Shown one piece after another: positions 27,678-37,954 of a stretch of 64,000 nt of DNA. The notes beneath the pieces are model-generated. The model saw only the letters and a list, made by a program, of their open reading frames with translations. It did no database searches and was not told where the DNA came from. Each line of letters opens with the position of its first letter. Position 1 is the first letter of the stretch. The stretch is from contig NZ_SDID01000006.1 in the NCBI RefSeq assembly GCF_009192995.1, positions 83,820 to 147,819 of the forward strand. Direction: 5' to 3'. The translations under genes and the position numbers were made by a program. The stretch comes from Sulfurimonas indica (GTDB lineage: Bacteria > Campylobacterota > Campylobacteria > Campylobacterales > Sulfurimonadaceae).

Positions 27678-28526
27678 TTAGTTTTTATGTCTATTAATGT
27701 ACTTTGTAAGTATTGGTGAGAGCTCACGCTGTAGGCTCTCATCAAAACTCTGCATACTTTTTGTTAATTCATCTGCTAAAAGATTCGCCTCACGCAGAGC
27801 CTCATCTAAACCTAAAATCGTTACAAAAGAGTTCTTCTCTTCATCATTGTTTGTCAGTTTGCCTGCCTCTTCAGAGCTTTGTGTTACATCGAGTATGTCA
27901 TCTTGAATCTGAAAAAGCAGACCAAGTTTTATACCAAAATCATAAAGCTCATCTGCTTCATTCTCACGCTCAACAATGAGTGCACCCATCTTCAATGCCG
28001 CAGCTATAAGCTTGGCAGTTTTGTTTGTATGGAGTGTTTTTATATCTTCAAGAGCCAAAGGCTTGTTCTCAAAATAACAGTCTATTGCCTGACCTAGTAC
28101 CATACCGTTAAGACCACCGTTTTGTGCGAGCTCACGGATGAGATTTACTTTTATCTCATCTGAAAAAGGAGCATTGCTCAGCAGTTCAAAAGAGTAGGTA
28201 TTAAGCGCATCACCAACGAGTATTGCCGTTACCTCATCATAAGTGACATGGAGTGTTGGATGTCCACGGCGCAGAGGTGAATCATCCATTGCCGGCAGAT
28301 CATCATGGATAAGGGAGTAAGTATGCAACAGTTCTATTGCATATGCCGCATGATAGGCAGACTCAATCATCAGAGGATTATAGGCTTTGACAACGCCTAA
28401 AAGCAGTGCAGGACGAAAACGCTTTCCGCCAGCTTCGAGCATATTGTGCAGGGCACTCTCATAGGTCGGGTGAATACTCTTTGACTGTGGTAAATTATCT
28501 AATAAAAATTGCTCGAAGTTTTGCAT
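27678..28526 (-). CDS. ispA: Polyprenyl (farnesyl/geranylgeranyl-type) diphosphate synthase
   Basis: Trans-isoprenyl diphosphate synthase, 282 residues. It has the first Asp-rich motif (LIHDDLPAMDDSPLRRG) and the second (FQIQDDILD). The length and DDLPAMD type fit short-chain FPP/GGPP synthases (IspA). Chain length cannot be fixed from sequence alone. It is grouped with tkt downstream and the PDZ gene upstream, all on the minus strand. Confidence 0.9.
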   Translation of the reverse strand: MQNFEQFLLDNLPQSKSIHPTYESALHNMLEAGGKRFRPALLLGVVKAYNPLMIESAYHAAYAIELLHTYSLIHDDLPAMDDSPLRRGHPTLHVTYDEVTAILVGDALNTYSFELLSNAPFSDEIKVNLIRELAQNGGLNGMVLGQAIDCYFENKPLALEDIKTLHTNKTAKLIAAALKMGALIVERENEADELYDFGIKLGLLFQIQDDILDVTQSSEEAGKLTNNDEEKNSFVTILGLDEALREANLLADELTKSMQSFDESLQRELSPILTKYINRHKN

Positions 28527-28545
28527 GTGAAATTGTACTTTTTTT

Positions 28546-29529
28546 CTACTTAATATTTACAAAAAACTGGAAGCCGTTACGCTCAAAAAGTAAAGAAGAG
28601 TAGTCTTTGGCTTTTTGAAGATACTCACGCAACTCTTTTTGGCTTTTTATCTTCACACCGTTGATTTGAATGAGTCTGTCACCTTTTTTGATGCCATAGC
28701 CTTTGAACTTTTTCTCTATGCTTATCAGTCGGAGTGCTCTGTCAAAATAAAGCCCCCGTGATTCTAAAAATGTATCACTGAGTTCACCGCCACCATAGCG
28801 TTTTTTTGTTGTGACTATATAGGTAAGATATTGATTACCTCTTTTTACTTTTACTTTGTGTTTCACACCTCTTTTACTAAAAAGAATCATACGCATCAGT
28901 GTTGAGGCTGCTTTTACTTTTCTTCCATCAAAAACTACTATGCAGTCACCCACTTGAAAAGGATTGTGTTCAAAAAACGGATCACTTGCAGTGACAATAA
29001 CAGAGCCTTTCTCGTTTTTCACACGAATACCAATATCACCATATTCACTCTTTTTTGCATCTATAAAATGTTTAAGATACTCTTTTTGGATGATGTCACG
29101 AGAAGTTACTACACCTTCGAGTGAACAGCAAGAACTCGTAAGCAGTGATGGAATCAGCAGTGGTTCACTGTAACGTGCCAAAGTGTTCAGTCCTATCTGA
29201 TTTTCAATAAATTTTCCCTCACGTGAGCTTTTGTCTGTCACCATTGCAGTGCCTAGTTGCAAGCGCATATTGATATCAAAAGGGTATGCAAAAGGTTTTG
29301 GGTCCTCTATGAGATAAAGTGAGAGAAAAGGGTCATATTTTAAAATTTTTGCATCTGGTTTACTATGTGTATAAAGCAGTCTTGTACTTTTTTTAAGAGG
29401 GATTTGTAAAGTATTGTTTTGTATTGCGTGAGAATCTTTTACTTTTGCCACACAGGCAGCATAACCGCCTTTACAGGCGTATAGATTTATAAAAAGAAGA
29501 GAAGCAAGAACAAAGAGGCGAAAAAACAC
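28546..29529 (-). CDS. Secreted PDZ-domain protein
   Basis: A 327-residue exported protein. The N-terminal signal (FVLASLLFINLYACKGGYA) has a Cys that might be lipidated, though the lipobox (LYAC) is imperfect. Two PDZ-like segments are visible: about residues 215-250 (ASDPFFEHNPFQVGDCIVVFDGRKV) and the C-terminal 275-320 (KKGDRLIQINGVKIKSQ). No protease domain is present, so it probably scaffolds periplasmic partners. The GTG start directly follows the ybaB stop, with GGAG 8 bases before it. Confidence 0.7.
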   Translation of the reverse strand: MFFRLFVLASLLFINLYACKGGYAACVAKVKDSHAIQNNTLQIPLKKSTRLLYTHSKPDAKILKYDPFLSLYLIEDPKPFAYPFDINMRLQLGTAMVTDKSSREGKFIENQIGLNTLARYSEPLLIPSLLTSSCCSLEGVVTSRDIIQKEYLKHFIDAKKSEYGDIGIRVKNEKGSVIVTASDPFFEHNPFQVGDCIVVFDGRKVKAASTLMRMILFSKRGVKHKVKVKRGNQYLTYIVTTKKRYGGGELSDTFLESRGLYFDRALRLISIEKKFKGYGIKKGDRLIQINGVKIKSQKELREYLQKAKDYSSLLFERNGFQFFVNIK

Positions 29530-29841
29530 CTACTTTGCTCCACCAAACGAGCCCATACCACCTAGCATGCCAAGAGCACTTTGCTGTTGGTTTTGTTGAA
29601 CCATCTTGTTTGCATCATTAATCGCACCGATAAGCAGAATCTGTAGAGACTCTTTATCACTTAAAAGTTCATCATCGATGTTTAAATCAATGACTTCACC
29701 GTTACCGTTAAGTGTAAGCTCTATCATACCACCGCCACTCTTAACAGAAAAAGTTTTGCTTGCAAGTTCATCTTTGAGCTTTTGGGCATTTTCTTCAAAG
29801 CCTTGCAGCATTTTACTTAAATCACCCATATCCCCAAACAT
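29530..29841 (-). CDS. YbaB/EbfC family nucleoid-associated protein
   Basis: A 103-residue protein of the YbaB/EbfC family: N-terminal Met/Gly-rich start, a helix (MLQGFEENAQKLKDELA), the central VKSGGGMIELTLNGNGEVIDLNID strands and a Gln/Gly-rich tail. Family members form homodimeric tweezers that bind DNA. Its ATG overlaps the panD stop by 1 base (TAATG), indicating coupled translation. Confidence 0.88.
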   Translation of the reverse strand: MFGDMGDLSKMLQGFEENAQKLKDELASKTFSVKSGGGMIELTLNGNGEVIDLNIDDELLSDKESLQILLIGAINDANKMVQQNQQQSALGMLGGMGSFGGAK

Positions 29842-30206
29842 TAGATACTCTCTAGAACTTCGTCAATGTTGTTCTCATCATTAAGTAAAACAACAGTCGG
29901 CTTGTATGTTTCAAGCTCTTTCTCATCATATGTAGCATAGGCAACAATGATGACTTTGTCACCTTTGTGAACTTTACGCGCAGCTGCTCCGTTAAGACAG
30001 ATATCACGCTTTCCACGCTCACCAAGGATAATGTAAGTAGAAAATCTTTCACCATTGTTGATGTTAAGTATCTCTACTTTTTGTCCAACTCGCATCTTGG
30101 AAGCCTCTAAAAGCTCCTCATCTATCGTAATAGAGCCAACATAGTTCAAGTTGGCATCTGTCACAGTAGCTCGATGGATTTTGCTGTACAACATCTCTAT
30201 TGTCAT
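29841..30206 (-). CDS. panD: Aspartate 1-decarboxylase precursor
   Basis: Pyruvoyl enzyme making beta-alanine for pantothenate and CoA. The 121-residue proenzyme has the self-cleavage site G24-S25 in NYVGSITID, the [10 protein letters not shown] start and [13 protein letters not shown]. It is followed by ybaB (1-base overlap). Confidence 0.96.
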   Translation of the reverse strand: MTIEMLYSKIHRATVTDANLNYVGSITIDEELLEASKMRVGQKVEILNINNGERFSTYIILGERGKRDICLNGAAARKVHKGDKVIIVAYATYDEKELETYKPTVVLLNDENNIDEVLESI

Positions 30207-30214
30207 TATTTTTC

Positions 30215-30589
30215 CTACATTCCCATCTGTTTTTTCATATCAGCCGGGCTAATTGGCTCATCCCACATCTCAGAGTCAATTACAAACTCTTCAACAACGT
30301 TTCCGCCTAGGATATGCTCTTGTACTATTTTATCAATTTTTTCTTTAGTTAATCCTGCATACATTGTATGACCTGGCTCAACAAGCATAACTGGTCCCAT
30401 TTGACAACGGTTCATACATGAAGTACGAATCGGTTGAACTGTACCCATGATTCCCTCTTGCATCAATTTTTGTGCAAGATATTGAAAAAGGTCTTGAGTT
30501 TGTGGTGTAACACATGATGGTTTTGGCATACCTGGAGGAGCTGACTGCTCACATTTGAAAATATAAAATGCCGGTTGTGGAATTCCCAT
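30215..30589 (-). CDS. Thioredoxin-like [2Fe-2S] ferredoxin
   Basis: A 124-residue protein with the four cysteines of the Shethna/thioredoxin-like ferredoxin family: C13 and C26 ([14 protein letters not shown]), C58 and C62 ([10 protein letters not shown]). It lacks a signal peptide. Likely a cytoplasmic electron carrier; its partner is not evident. It lies 8 bases upstream of panD on the same strand. Confidence 0.85.
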   Translation of the reverse strand: MGIPQPAFYIFKCEQSAPPGMPKPSCVTPQTQDLFQYLAQKLMQEGIMGTVQPIRTSCMNRCQMGPVMLVEPGHTMYAGLTKEKIDKIVQEHILGGNVVEEFVIDSEMWDEPISPADMKKQMGM

Positions 30590-30676
30590 AGAAATTATCC
30601 TTAAAATTTTTGTGCAATTATATCAAAAATATCAGCCTATTTTCTAACATCACTAAATAAGTTCATATTTTTAAGA

Positions 30677-30682
30677 TATAAT
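30677..30682 (+). promoter_or_regulatory. -10 box of the outer membrane protein gene
   Basis: TATAAT with a predicted start near 30689. This excludes the TTG at 30684 as start codon and favours the TTG at 30708. Confidence 0.55.
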
Positions 30683-30707
30683 TTTGAAAAAATTTGGGAC
30701 AACTATT

Positions 30708-31256
30708 TTGAAAAAAATTATACTGCTTTTACTGCTTATCACTTCACTGCTCAATGCCGAGTCAAAAATCTATTTTGGTGCCGGTTATGCATACAATAGT
30801 GAAACAATCACTTATGGTGAAGATGACTGGACGATTGACAATAATGCTGCACAGATTAAAGTAGGATATGGAGACAGAAAAGCCTATGCAGTTGAACTAT
30901 CATTTGATTATGTAGACAATAATTCTCGTATCTTCGACTCCAACGATGGGAAAAAATATGGTTTTAATGTAGAGCTTTTAAAAGCATGGGACTTTGGTAT
31001 CTATGTCAACCCTTACCTTAAAGCAGGATTTGGAGGAGGGTATCTTGAGACTCCTGCAGATCTACATAACGGTTCACTTACCTATGGTTCATTTAATTTA
31101 GGAGCTGGCTTTTTCATCCCAATCAGCGAGCATTTTGATCTAGAACTTGCATATGAGTATAAAAATATCTCCTATCAAAAGCTTGATCTTAACTCTACAC
31201 TCACACCTTCATCACACTTAAATATTGGTTATGTCGGTATAAACTTTAGATTTTAA
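30708..31256 (+). CDS. Outer-membrane beta-barrel protein, small
   Basis: A 182-residue exported protein. From the TTG at 30708 it begins MKKIILLLLLITSLLNA, a textbook signal peptide cleaved before ESKIYFG. The remainder alternates polar and hydrophobic residues with many Tyr/Gly and ends in NIGYVGINFRF, a C-terminal Phe signature recognised by BAM. An OmpA/OmpX-like barrel of about eight strands is likely; function unknown. GGGAC precedes this start, while the earlier TTG at 30684 would lie upstream of the predicted transcript start. Confidence 0.7.
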   Translation: MKKIILLLLLITSLLNAESKIYFGAGYAYNSETITYGEDDWTIDNNAAQIKVGYGDRKAYAVELSFDYVDNNSRIFDSNDGKKYGFNVELLKAWDFGIYVNPYLKAGFGGGYLETPADLHNGSLTYGSFNLGAGFFIPISEHFDLELAYEYKNISYQKLDLNSTLTPSSHLNIGYVGINFRF

Positions 31257-31277
31257 TAATATTGACTTTTTGTATAC

Positions 31278-32570
31278 TTAAATATTGAGAAGTTCTCTTA
31301 CAACTTCCCTATCGTCAAAAGGTAATTTCTCATCATAAATAATTTGATAGTTCTCATCCCCTTTTCCAAGAATGACGACAACCTCATCGCCCTCTTGTTC
31401 ATCAAGTGCCATCTCAATGGCCTTTTTACGATTGAGTTCTACAACAACATTGCTTCTGTCTTCGATACCCTCTAGTATATCTTCTACGATTACATCAGGG
31501 TCTTCATGACGAGGATTATCACTCGTAATATAGACTTTTTTTGCCAATGTTGCAGCTACTCGGCCCATAAGTGGACGTTTTAATCTGTCTCTATCTCCAC
31601 CTGCACCAAATACAACTAGCAACTCTTTTTCTTTGAGCGCATTGAGAACCTGTTGCATACCATCTGGAGTATGTGCAAAGTCAACAATAACATTCGGTGC
31701 AGCACAGACTTGTTCCATTCTTCCACTTACACCGGCGAAGTTATCCACAACGTCCGCAACCTCTTCTAAACTTTTGTCCGTTATAAGGTGTGTTGCAGCT
31801 ATGGCTGCCATCAAGTTGTAGAGATTAAAAAAACCATGCAGTGATGCCGTAAAAGGAACAATCTCTTGAAAATGTTGGATGATTCCACTGCTGCCGTCAT
31901 TGAGTGAATATGCCATCAGTCTATAAGTAGCCGGATTTTCTATGCCATATGTATACGCATTTTTAATATTAAACGAGGCCTTCTCTTCATCTTTATTGAT
32001 AAGTTTTTTGCTCTCATCTTGGAAAAAGGAGTTCTTGACAGAGATATATTCACCAAGTGTTTTATGATAATCAAGGTGGTCCTGTGTGATGTTTGTAAGG
32101 ATTTTCAGCTCAAAATCAAGCCCTTCGATTCTCTTTTGAACGATTGCATGAGAGCTTACTTCCATAATAAAATACTCACATCCCGCTTCTACTGCCTGAT
32201 AGATGTGTCTGTAAGTATTTAAAACCGAAGGCGTTGTAAGACTTTTGCCTTCAACAACTTCATCGTTCATAAAGAGACCACGAGTCCCTTGAAGAGCTGC
32301 TTTGTAGCCAAGGTCTAATAAAAAAGAGTATATCGCACTTGCTGTTGTTGTTTTTCCGTTGGTACCGGTAATACCGATGATTTTAATCTTATCGACTCCA
32401 AAGAGCTCTGCAATATCTGCTATTTTAATAATGGAATGTGCATTATGTGCTTTTGCATCATCTAAATATTTTTCATTTTGTGTTGTCAGAACAAAAGCTG
32501 TCTCGCTGTCACACTCCTGTGAATTCTCTGTTACATATTTATAAGCTTGATTTGGAAGTTCAATTTTCAA
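31278..32570 (-). CDS. murE: UDP-N-acetylmuramoyl-L-alanyl-D-glutamate ligase (meso-DAP adding)
   Basis: Mur ligase adding the third residue of the peptidoglycan stem peptide. It has the ATP-binding GITGTNGKTTTAS, the central domain (EVSSHAI) and TSDNPRHEDP, whose DNPR motif marks meso-diaminopimelate specificity. I start at the TTG at 32570 (430 residues, MKIELPNQ), preceded by AAGG at 8-base spacing. The frame also offers a TTG at 32588. It overlaps the upstream TPR gene by 11 bases. Confidence 0.94.
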   Translation of the reverse strand: MKIELPNQAYKYVTENSQECDSETAFVLTTQNEKYLDDAKAHNAHSIIKIADIAELFGVDKIKIIGITGTNGKTTTASAIYSFLLDLGYKAALQGTRGLFMNDEVVEGKSLTTPSVLNTYRHIYQAVEAGCEYFIMEVSSHAIVQKRIEGLDFELKILTNITQDHLDYHKTLGEYISVKNSFFQDESKKLINKDEEKASFNIKNAYTYGIENPATYRLMAYSLNDGSSGIIQHFQEIVPFTASLHGFFNLYNLMAAIAATHLITDKSLEEVADVVDNFAGVSGRMEQVCAAPNVIVDFAHTPDGMQQVLNALKEKELLVVFGAGGDRDRLKRPLMGRVAATLAKKVYITSDNPRHEDPDVIVEDILEGIEDRSNVVVELNRKKAIEMALDEQEGDEVVVILGKGDENYQIIYDEKLPFDDREVVRELLNI

Positions 32571-33153
32571 TAGTTTTACCTTGAGCAAGTTTTTTTAAGA
32601 GTTTTGCCAAGAGTTTATCACTAGGGTAAATACTCAGTGCATTTTCCAAATAGGTTAGTGCCATCTCTGAAAAACCATGCTCAATCAATTTATCTAAAAA
32701 GTCTACAAAATCCTCTTTTTCAGTGATAATGACACGTGTAGAGAACATGATGTTTTCAAAAGTCTCTTTAAAGTCAGCTCCCTCGTCAAGCAGTTTTTTA
32801 AAATCACTGTATAAAATCCCATCTTCAAACTCTATACGCTCACGCAAGGGTTGATTAAAAGCTTCTGATAGTTTGTCAAGCGTACCGTCCATATTTTGCA
32901 ATATCTCTTCCATGACTGCATCAGCTTCTTCTTTATCTTCTTCTTTTAATATCTCATAATAATCAAATAGTGCCTCCGCACCTGTTTCACCACTCATAGC
33001 CATTTCTGAAAGAATTACGCCATTATAGGCCTCTTTTGAATTTGGATAGTTTTGCAAAACTTCAGCGAATTTTTCCAACGCACTCTTATAGTCTGCTTTG
33101 GAAAAACTCTCTTTTGCTTGTGATAAAATTTTATATTTGCTTATTGTACTCAT
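32560..33153 (-). CDS. TPR-like helical repeat protein
   Basis: A 197-residue cytoplasmic protein. The N-terminal segment (AKESFSKADYKSALEKFAEVLQNYPNSKEAYNGV) and the C-terminal one (MALTYLENALSIYPSDKLLAKLL) fit tetratricopeptide repeats; the middle is acidic and helical. Function unknown. It sits between the NifU-like gene and murE on the same strand and overlaps murE. Confidence 0.7.
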   Translation of the reverse strand: MSTISKYKILSQAKESFSKADYKSALEKFAEVLQNYPNSKEAYNGVILSEMAMSGETGAEALFDYYEILKEEDKEEADAVMEEILQNMDGTLDKLSEAFNQPLRERIEFEDGILYSDFKKLLDEGADFKETFENIMFSTRVIITEKEDFVDFLDKLIEHGFSEMALTYLENALSIYPSDKLLAKLLKKLAQGKTIEN

Positions 33154-33174
33154 CTTCTTCTTTACTTTTAAAAT

Positions 33175-33450
33175 TTATAAATTATCTATATCGTTTTCCA
33201 TTCCAAATGGAACATTGACGACACAAAGTTCCGGGTGAATATCCATTCTTAACTGTCTCTCAACACCATACTTCAGTGTAGAACCACTACTTGCACATCC
33301 GATACATGCACCTTTTAACTGTACATATACATTGCCGTTCTTGACCGTTATAAAGTCGATGTCTCCGCCATCAAGAGCTAAAGACGGACGAACCTTGTCA
33401 ATAACATGTTTCACTGGCTCCATAAGCTCTTCATCAGTAAATGGGATCAT
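33175..33450 (-). CDS. NifU C-terminal domain (Nfu-type) Fe-S protein
   Basis: A 91-residue protein consisting of the Nfu domain: VRPSLALDGGDIDFI and the CxxC in LKGACIGCASSGSTLKYGVE. Such proteins hold and hand over [4Fe-4S] clusters to client enzymes. It stands alone without NifU N-terminal or HesB domains. It lies 21 bases upstream of the TPR gene. Confidence 0.9.
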   Translation of the reverse strand: MIPFTDEELMEPVKHVIDKVRPSLALDGGDIDFITVKNGNVYVQLKGACIGCASSGSTLKYGVERQLRMDIHPELCVVNVPFGMENDIDNL

Positions 33451-33532
33451 TTAATTTATCCTTTAAATTCTTGGGTATTATAATCATAAAATATGACAAT
33501 ATCGCTTAACAAGTGATAAAAAATATTTTTAC

Positions 33533-34750
33533 CTAGCTTTTTAAAGCCATGACCTCTTGTACATAACTTGGCTTTCGCATACCAACTATTATACTCTCTA
33601 TATCGTCAATTTCCAATAAAAAACGTAATGCACACTCCTGCATCTTCACTTCACACCCTTCAAAATACTTTTTAAGAGCTGTTTTTGTCATTTTTGACGA
33701 CTCATAAGCTACCATATCTCTATACTCACGTAGGAATCTATCAATATACTCCAAAAGTACATCTAAAACCTCTTGGGGTATTTTCTCTATCGTCTTTTTA
33801 ATGTGTGGCAGTATCTGTGAAACTAAAAAAGAGTCATACTCTCCGATAAAACCGAACTTGTGCTTATTCATATCCATCTGCTCTATCAGATTATAAAGAG
33901 GCCTGAGCTGTTCGTTATCGCAAATCTCTAAGAGCTCATTGAGCGTATGGTAGTAATCTTTTGATTCATCATACTCTGCCAAACGATACATTAACCCATC
34001 TTTTTGAGCATTAAGCGGTCTGTTTGAAAGAACTCTCAGTCCGTTTCTTTTTGCCCATGCAGCACATTTCAACCCTTCACGCTCCAAAAGATTTATCGGC
34101 AGCTCAACAGTTGTAAAACTGTGCTCAGCATTGCCCACTGCACGTGCCGCCTTTTGTGCAAGTGTAATTAAATCGTCATAAGGTAAAAACTCAGGGTCAC
34201 TCTCAGCTTTTGCAAAAGAGTTTGAACTGATTCCATAGGAGTTTATTCTACCCTCTTTTACTTCCTCTTCTAAACCTACAAAGGCCTCATAGATTCTCTC
34301 AAACATTGTATCAAGCATTGCATCACGCGGCATCTCTTTTTTAAGTGCTTCGTAGATAAAATACTCAGGATTATGAATCAGATAACAATCAAGTGAATTG
34401 AGTTGCAGACGTTTTAAAGACTCCGTGAGTTCTCTTTGTAAAAAAGACTTTGCAATAGAGTGATAACAAGTCGGTGAATATTCCACGACATCTTCAAAAG
34501 GCGTCTCTTTATGTTGCGTGAGGTTTGAGCCTTGAATATAGCCAAACTTTGAGACTATCTTGATCTCATCTCGAATATCATCTTCAAATAAAGCCATTAC
34601 TTTGGCAATAGCACGTTCTGCTCCGCCATCACTATAGTTTGTAGAGGTATCAATAAGCCTTACACCTGCTTCAATGGCCTCTTTTAATGCTTCAATATGT
34701 AGCAGATTTTCATCACTGACCCTATATGTTCCAAATGCGAAAGTACTCAT
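33533..34750 (-). CDS. Aldo/keto reductase family protein
   Basis: A 405-residue protein, longer than typical AKRs (about 320). The N-terminal GTYRVSDENLLHIEALKEAIEAGVRLIDTSTNYS includes the catalytic Asp/Tyr segment, and RLQLNSLDCYLIHNPE matches the AKR barrel. The C-terminal 130 residues are a helical extension ending in SIIVGMRKPSYVQEVMA, which is the NADP-binding AKR end. The insertion before it is unusual. Substrate unknown. Confidence 0.85.
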   Translation of the reverse strand: MSTFAFGTYRVSDENLLHIEALKEAIEAGVRLIDTSTNYSDGGAERAIAKVMALFEDDIRDEIKIVSKFGYIQGSNLTQHKETPFEDVVEYSPTCYHSIAKSFLQRELTESLKRLQLNSLDCYLIHNPEYFIYEALKKEMPRDAMLDTMFERIYEAFVGLEEEVKEGRINSYGISSNSFAKAESDPEFLPYDDLITLAQKAARAVGNAEHSFTTVELPINLLEREGLKCAAWAKRNGLRVLSNRPLNAQKDGLMYRLAEYDESKDYYHTLNELLEICDNEQLRPLYNLIEQMDMNKHKFGFIGEYDSFLVSQILPHIKKTIEKIPQEVLDVLLEYIDRFLREYRDMVAYESSKMTKTALKKYFEGCEVKMQECALRFLLEIDDIESIIVGMRKPSYVQEVMALKS

Positions 34751-34792
34751 AATATAGTCCTAGATTGTAAAGTATTTTAGAATGTGGAAAGT

Positions 34793-34842
34793 TTAGAGTC
34801 ATAACTCTAAAGAAAGTAACTATCAAGGCAAAAGCCCTGATA
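34793..34842 (-). terminator. Tandem hairpins ending the alpha operon
   Basis: After the rplQ stop lie hairpin ATCAGGGC-TTTT-GCCTTGAT (34823-34842), then a perfect hairpin TTTAGAGT/ACTCTAAA (34793-34812) followed by CTTTCC. Both are well placed to end the rpmJ-to-rplQ transcript, though the T-run is weak. Confidence 0.6.
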
Positions 34843-34856
34843 AAGAAATTAGTCGA

Positions 34857-35207
34857 TTATACTAGTTCGATAAATGCCATTGGTGTAGCATCACCACGAC
34901 GAATACGAGTTTTAGTAATTCTAGTGTAACCACCAGTACGCTCAACATATTGTGGAGCGATTTCGTTTACTAATTTTTTTGTTGCTTCTTTGTTTTGAAG
35001 CGCAGCAAATACTGCTCTGTGAGCGTTAGAGTCACCCTTACCAGCAGTAGTGATTAACTTCTCAACGTAAGAGCGAAGCTCTTTAGCTTTTACAGCAGTA
35101 GTCTCAATTTTACCATGTTCAATTAACGAAATACTAAGGTTTGCTAAAAGTGCCTTACGGTGAGCACTTGTACGACCTAGTTTACGATATCCATGACGGT
35201 GTCTCAT
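34857..35207 (-). CDS. rplQ: 50S ribosomal protein L17
   Basis: 116 residues, opening [24 protein letters not shown] and containing [18 protein letters not shown]; standard L17. Last gene of the alpha operon, 27 bases after rpoA. Confidence 0.97.
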   Translation of the reverse strand: MRHRHGYRKLGRTSAHRKALLANLSISLIEHGKIETTAVKAKELRSYVEKLITTAGKGDSNAHRAVFAALQNKEATKKLVNEIAPQYVERTGGYTRITKTRIRRGDATPMAFIELV

Positions 35208-35234
35208 ATCTTATTCCTCTTTAATTAGCGCTTC

Positions 35235-36230
35235 TTAAGAAGCTGCTTCAATTTTCTTTTTTAGTGCAGTTACTACATCATCTTCTAAATCAGCACCAAC
35301 TGTAAAACCAAACTCTTGAACTTTTTCTACGATTTCATCGTAAGATTTTTTACCAAGATTTTTTACATTTTTGAGATCATTTGTACTCATAAGTACAATT
35401 TCACCAATTAGTTTAATATTTGAGCGATCAAGGCAGTTAAAACTACGAGCACTTAAACCAAGACTATCTATGTTAGTAGTTAGTTTTTTAAGGTCTGGTG
35501 ACTCTTCAACTCTCTCAATAGTAGTTGGAGCTTTAATACTAATCTCTGAATTAAATACAGCTAATTGTGCATACATTACTTCCAAAGAGTTTCTAAATGC
35601 ATCGATTGGAGAGATTTGACCATCAGTTTTGATGTTCATAACAACTCTTTCAAAGTTAGGGTTGTCCTCTACAAGTACATTCTCAATTTTATATGTAGCA
35701 CTTCTTACCGGAGTGAAGTAAGCATCAAGTGCGATATATCCATCTTCTAACTCTTCATATGTATCTTCACTCGCAACATATCCGATACCTTGAGCAATTT
35801 TAATGCTAAAGTTCAGCGTTGAATCTTCATTTAATGTAGCAAGTGGAGCTTCTGGAGTTACCACTTCAACTTCATCATTTCTTAGATCAGCTCCAGTAAT
35901 GTTACATGGACCTGCAAAGCTGTAGTTTATCTCTGCTTCTGTTGCATCGTTACCCAGTTTGAAACGAATCTCTTTAAGATTTAATATAAAATCAGAAATA
36001 TCTTCAAGCATACCACGAACAGAGTCAAACTCATGTTTAGCACCCTCGATTTTAATAGCGATTGGTGCATAGCCAACTGAGCTACTTAATAGAAAACGGC
36101 GAAGTGGATGAGCTAAAGAGATAGCATAACCCGTCTCAAACGGATATGCCATAATGTTAGCTTCATTCTCACTAATTTGTTCTACCTCAAACTCTTGAGG
36201 AGCAAGTGGTGTAGTTTTAATCTTTTTCAT
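35235..36230 (-). CDS. rpoA: DNA-directed RNA polymerase subunit alpha
   Basis: 331 residues. The alpha N-terminal assembly domain has [32 protein letters not shown] motifs split across residues 40-70. The C-terminal domain ([35 protein letters not shown]) is the DNA- and activator-binding alpha-CTD. It lies between rpsD and rplQ as in most bacteria. Confidence 0.98.
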   Translation of the reverse strand: MKKIKTTPLAPQEFEVEQISENEANIMAYPFETGYAISLAHPLRRFLLSSSVGYAPIAIKIEGAKHEFDSVRGMLEDISDFILNLKEIRFKLGNDATEAEINYSFAGPCNITGADLRNDEVEVVTPEAPLATLNEDSTLNFSIKIAQGIGYVASEDTYEELEDGYIALDAYFTPVRSATYKIENVLVEDNPNFERVVMNIKTDGQISPIDAFRNSLEVMYAQLAVFNSEISIKAPTTIERVEESPDLKKLTTNIDSLGLSARSFNCLDRSNIKLIGEIVLMSTNDLKNVKNLGKKSYDEIVEKVQEFGFTVGADLEDDVVTALKKKIEAAS

Positions 36231-36256
36231 CTCTTTTACGCCCTTTTTATTAATTA

Positions 36257-36883
36257 TTATTTCGAGTAAAGCTCAACGATTAAACGTTCTTCAACTGGAA
36301 TAACAACTTCTTCACGCTCTGGAAGACGAGTAAAGATACCAAATACTTTTTCAGCATCGATGTCAACCCATGGAGCAAGACCTGTTTGGTTTGTAAGTTC
36401 AATAGCACGTTGTACTTGATTGTTGTTTTTACTAGCTTCTTTCACTTCTATCTTTTGACCCGGTTTAACACGGTAAGAAGGAATATCTAGTTTTTTACCA
36501 TCTACTAAGATGTGACCATGTGTTACAAGCTGACGAGCGAATCTACGAGTAGATGCGAATCCCATTCTGTAAACTACATTGTCAAGTCTCTGCTCGATAA
36601 GTGTAATAAGGTTTGTACCTGTATTTCCATCACGGCGTTTTGCTTCAACGAACAGTGCACGGAATTGTTTTTCAGAAATACCATACATGAATTTCGCTTT
36701 TTGTTTCTCATTAAGTTGTAAACCGTACTCAGAAACTTTTTTACGACGTTGACCATGTTGCCCTGGACCGTATGGACGCTTTTCTAAAGCAGATTTTCCT
36801 GCTAAACGACGCTCACCTTTTAAGTTAAGGCTTACTCCAAATCTTCTTTCGATTTTTTCTACTGGACCTCTATATCTTGCCAT
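36257..36883 (-). CDS. rpsD: 30S ribosomal protein S4
   Basis: 208 residues, opening [19 protein letters not shown]. It has the S4 domain [39 protein letters not shown]. The N-terminal zinc cysteines of some S4 proteins are absent. In other bacteria S4 autoregulates the alpha operon. Confidence 0.98.
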   Translation of the reverse strand: MARYRGPVEKIERRFGVSLNLKGERRLAGKSALEKRPYGPGQHGQRRKKVSEYGLQLNEKQKAKFMYGISEKQFRALFVEAKRRDGNTGTNLITLIEQRLDNVVYRMGFASTRRFARQLVTHGHILVDGKKLDIPSYRVKPGQKIEVKEASKNNNQVQRAIELTNQTGLAPWVDIDAEKVFGIFTRLPEREEVVIPVEERLIVELYSK

Positions 36884-36894
36884 CAGTAATCTCC

Positions 36895-37287
36895 TTAAAC
36901 TCTACGGCGCTTAGGTGCGCGACAACCGTTGTGTGGTAATGGTGTAACATCTTTCATGAATGTAACACGGATTCCTTCGATAGCACCAACAGATTTAACT
37001 GCTGTCTCACGTCCAGAACCAGGACCTTGTACTTTGATACCAAGCTCTTTGATACCATGTACTTTTGCTTTTTCTACTGCATCTTCAACTGCTGCTTGCG
37101 CCGCAAACGGAGTAGATTTTTTAGAACCTTTAAAACCAAGGCTACCAGCAGAACTCCAAGCAATCATATTTCCCATCTCATCAGTAATAGTTACTAATGT
37201 GTTGTTAAATGATGCTGCAATATGAACGATACCACGAGCGATATTTTTCTTTACTACTTTTTTTCTAACAGCTTTTCTTTTTGCCAT
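36895..37287 (-). CDS. rpsK: 30S ribosomal protein S11
   Basis: 130 residues. It has [21 protein letters not shown] and [16 protein letters not shown] blocks and the basic C-terminus [12 protein letters not shown]. It lies between rpsM and rpsD. Confidence 0.98.
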   Translation of the reverse strand: MAKRKAVRKKVVKKNIARGIVHIAASFNNTLVTITDEMGNMIAWSSAGSLGFKGSKKSTPFAAQAAVEDAVEKAKVHGIKELGIKVQGPGSGRETAVKSVGAIEGIRVTFMKDVTPLPHNGCRAPKRRRV

Positions 37288-37297
37288 GCTTTAATCC

Positions 37298-37660
37298 TTA
37301 CGCTGCGCCGACAGTTTTACGTTTACCCTTACGAGTACGCGCATTTGTCTTAGTTTTTTGTCCACGAACCGGAAGACCACGACGGTGACGAAGACCACGG
37401 TAGTTTCCTAAATCCATTAATGCTTTAATGTCCATTGCAACTTTTTTACGTAAATCACCCTCAACCATATGGTTAGCACGGATTTCGTTTGTAATTGCAG
37501 CTACATCAGCCTCATTGAGTTCGAAAACTCTTTTGTTATAGTCAATACCTGTAGCGTCAAGAATTTGACGTGAAGTATGAAGACCAATACCATAGATATA
37601 CGTTAAACCGTACTCTATTCTCTTTTTCTTAGGTAAATCAACACCAGAAATACGAGCCAT
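37298..37660 (-). CDS. rpsM: 30S ribosomal protein S13
   Basis: 120 residues, opening [22 protein letters not shown] and ending in the basic [17 protein letters not shown] tail that contacts P-site tRNA. It lies 2 bases after rpmJ. Confidence 0.98.
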   Translation of the reverse strand: MARISGVDLPKKKRIEYGLTYIYGIGLHTSRQILDATGIDYNKRVFELNEADVAAITNEIRANHMVEGDLRKKVAMDIKALMDLGNYRGLRHRRGLPVRGQKTKTNARTRKGKRKTVGAA

Positions 37661-37662
37661 GG

Positions 37663-37776
37663 TTATCCTTGTCTCTGTTTATGTTTAGGGTTCTTGCAGA
37701 TTACTCTTACAATACCTCTTCTTTTAATAACTTTACAGTCATCACACATTTTCTTTACTGAAGCTCTTACTTTCAT
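37663..37776 (-). CDS. rpmJ: 50S ribosomal protein L36 (zinc-binding form)
   Basis: 37 residues ([20 protein letters not shown] and onward), with zinc ligands C11, C14, C27 and H32, the C+ form. It is first in the alpha operon here. infA, its normal upstream neighbour, is 15.4 kb away on the same strand. Confidence 0.96.
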   Translation of the reverse strand: MKVRASVKKMCDDCKVIKRRGIVRVICKNPKHKQRQG

Positions 37777-37954
37777 CGTAAGTCCTTGTCTTAGTTGTCT
37801 TTACTGTTTTTAGGCAAAGAATCTTTTATAATATTCGCTTGCCAATACTTCTAACTCTATACATAATATAAAGGTAGAAACACTCTTTTTCATTGTTAAA
37901 ACAGCAAAGCGGATTGGGATTATAGCAAAACAAATGTAAAACTTTTATTAAGCT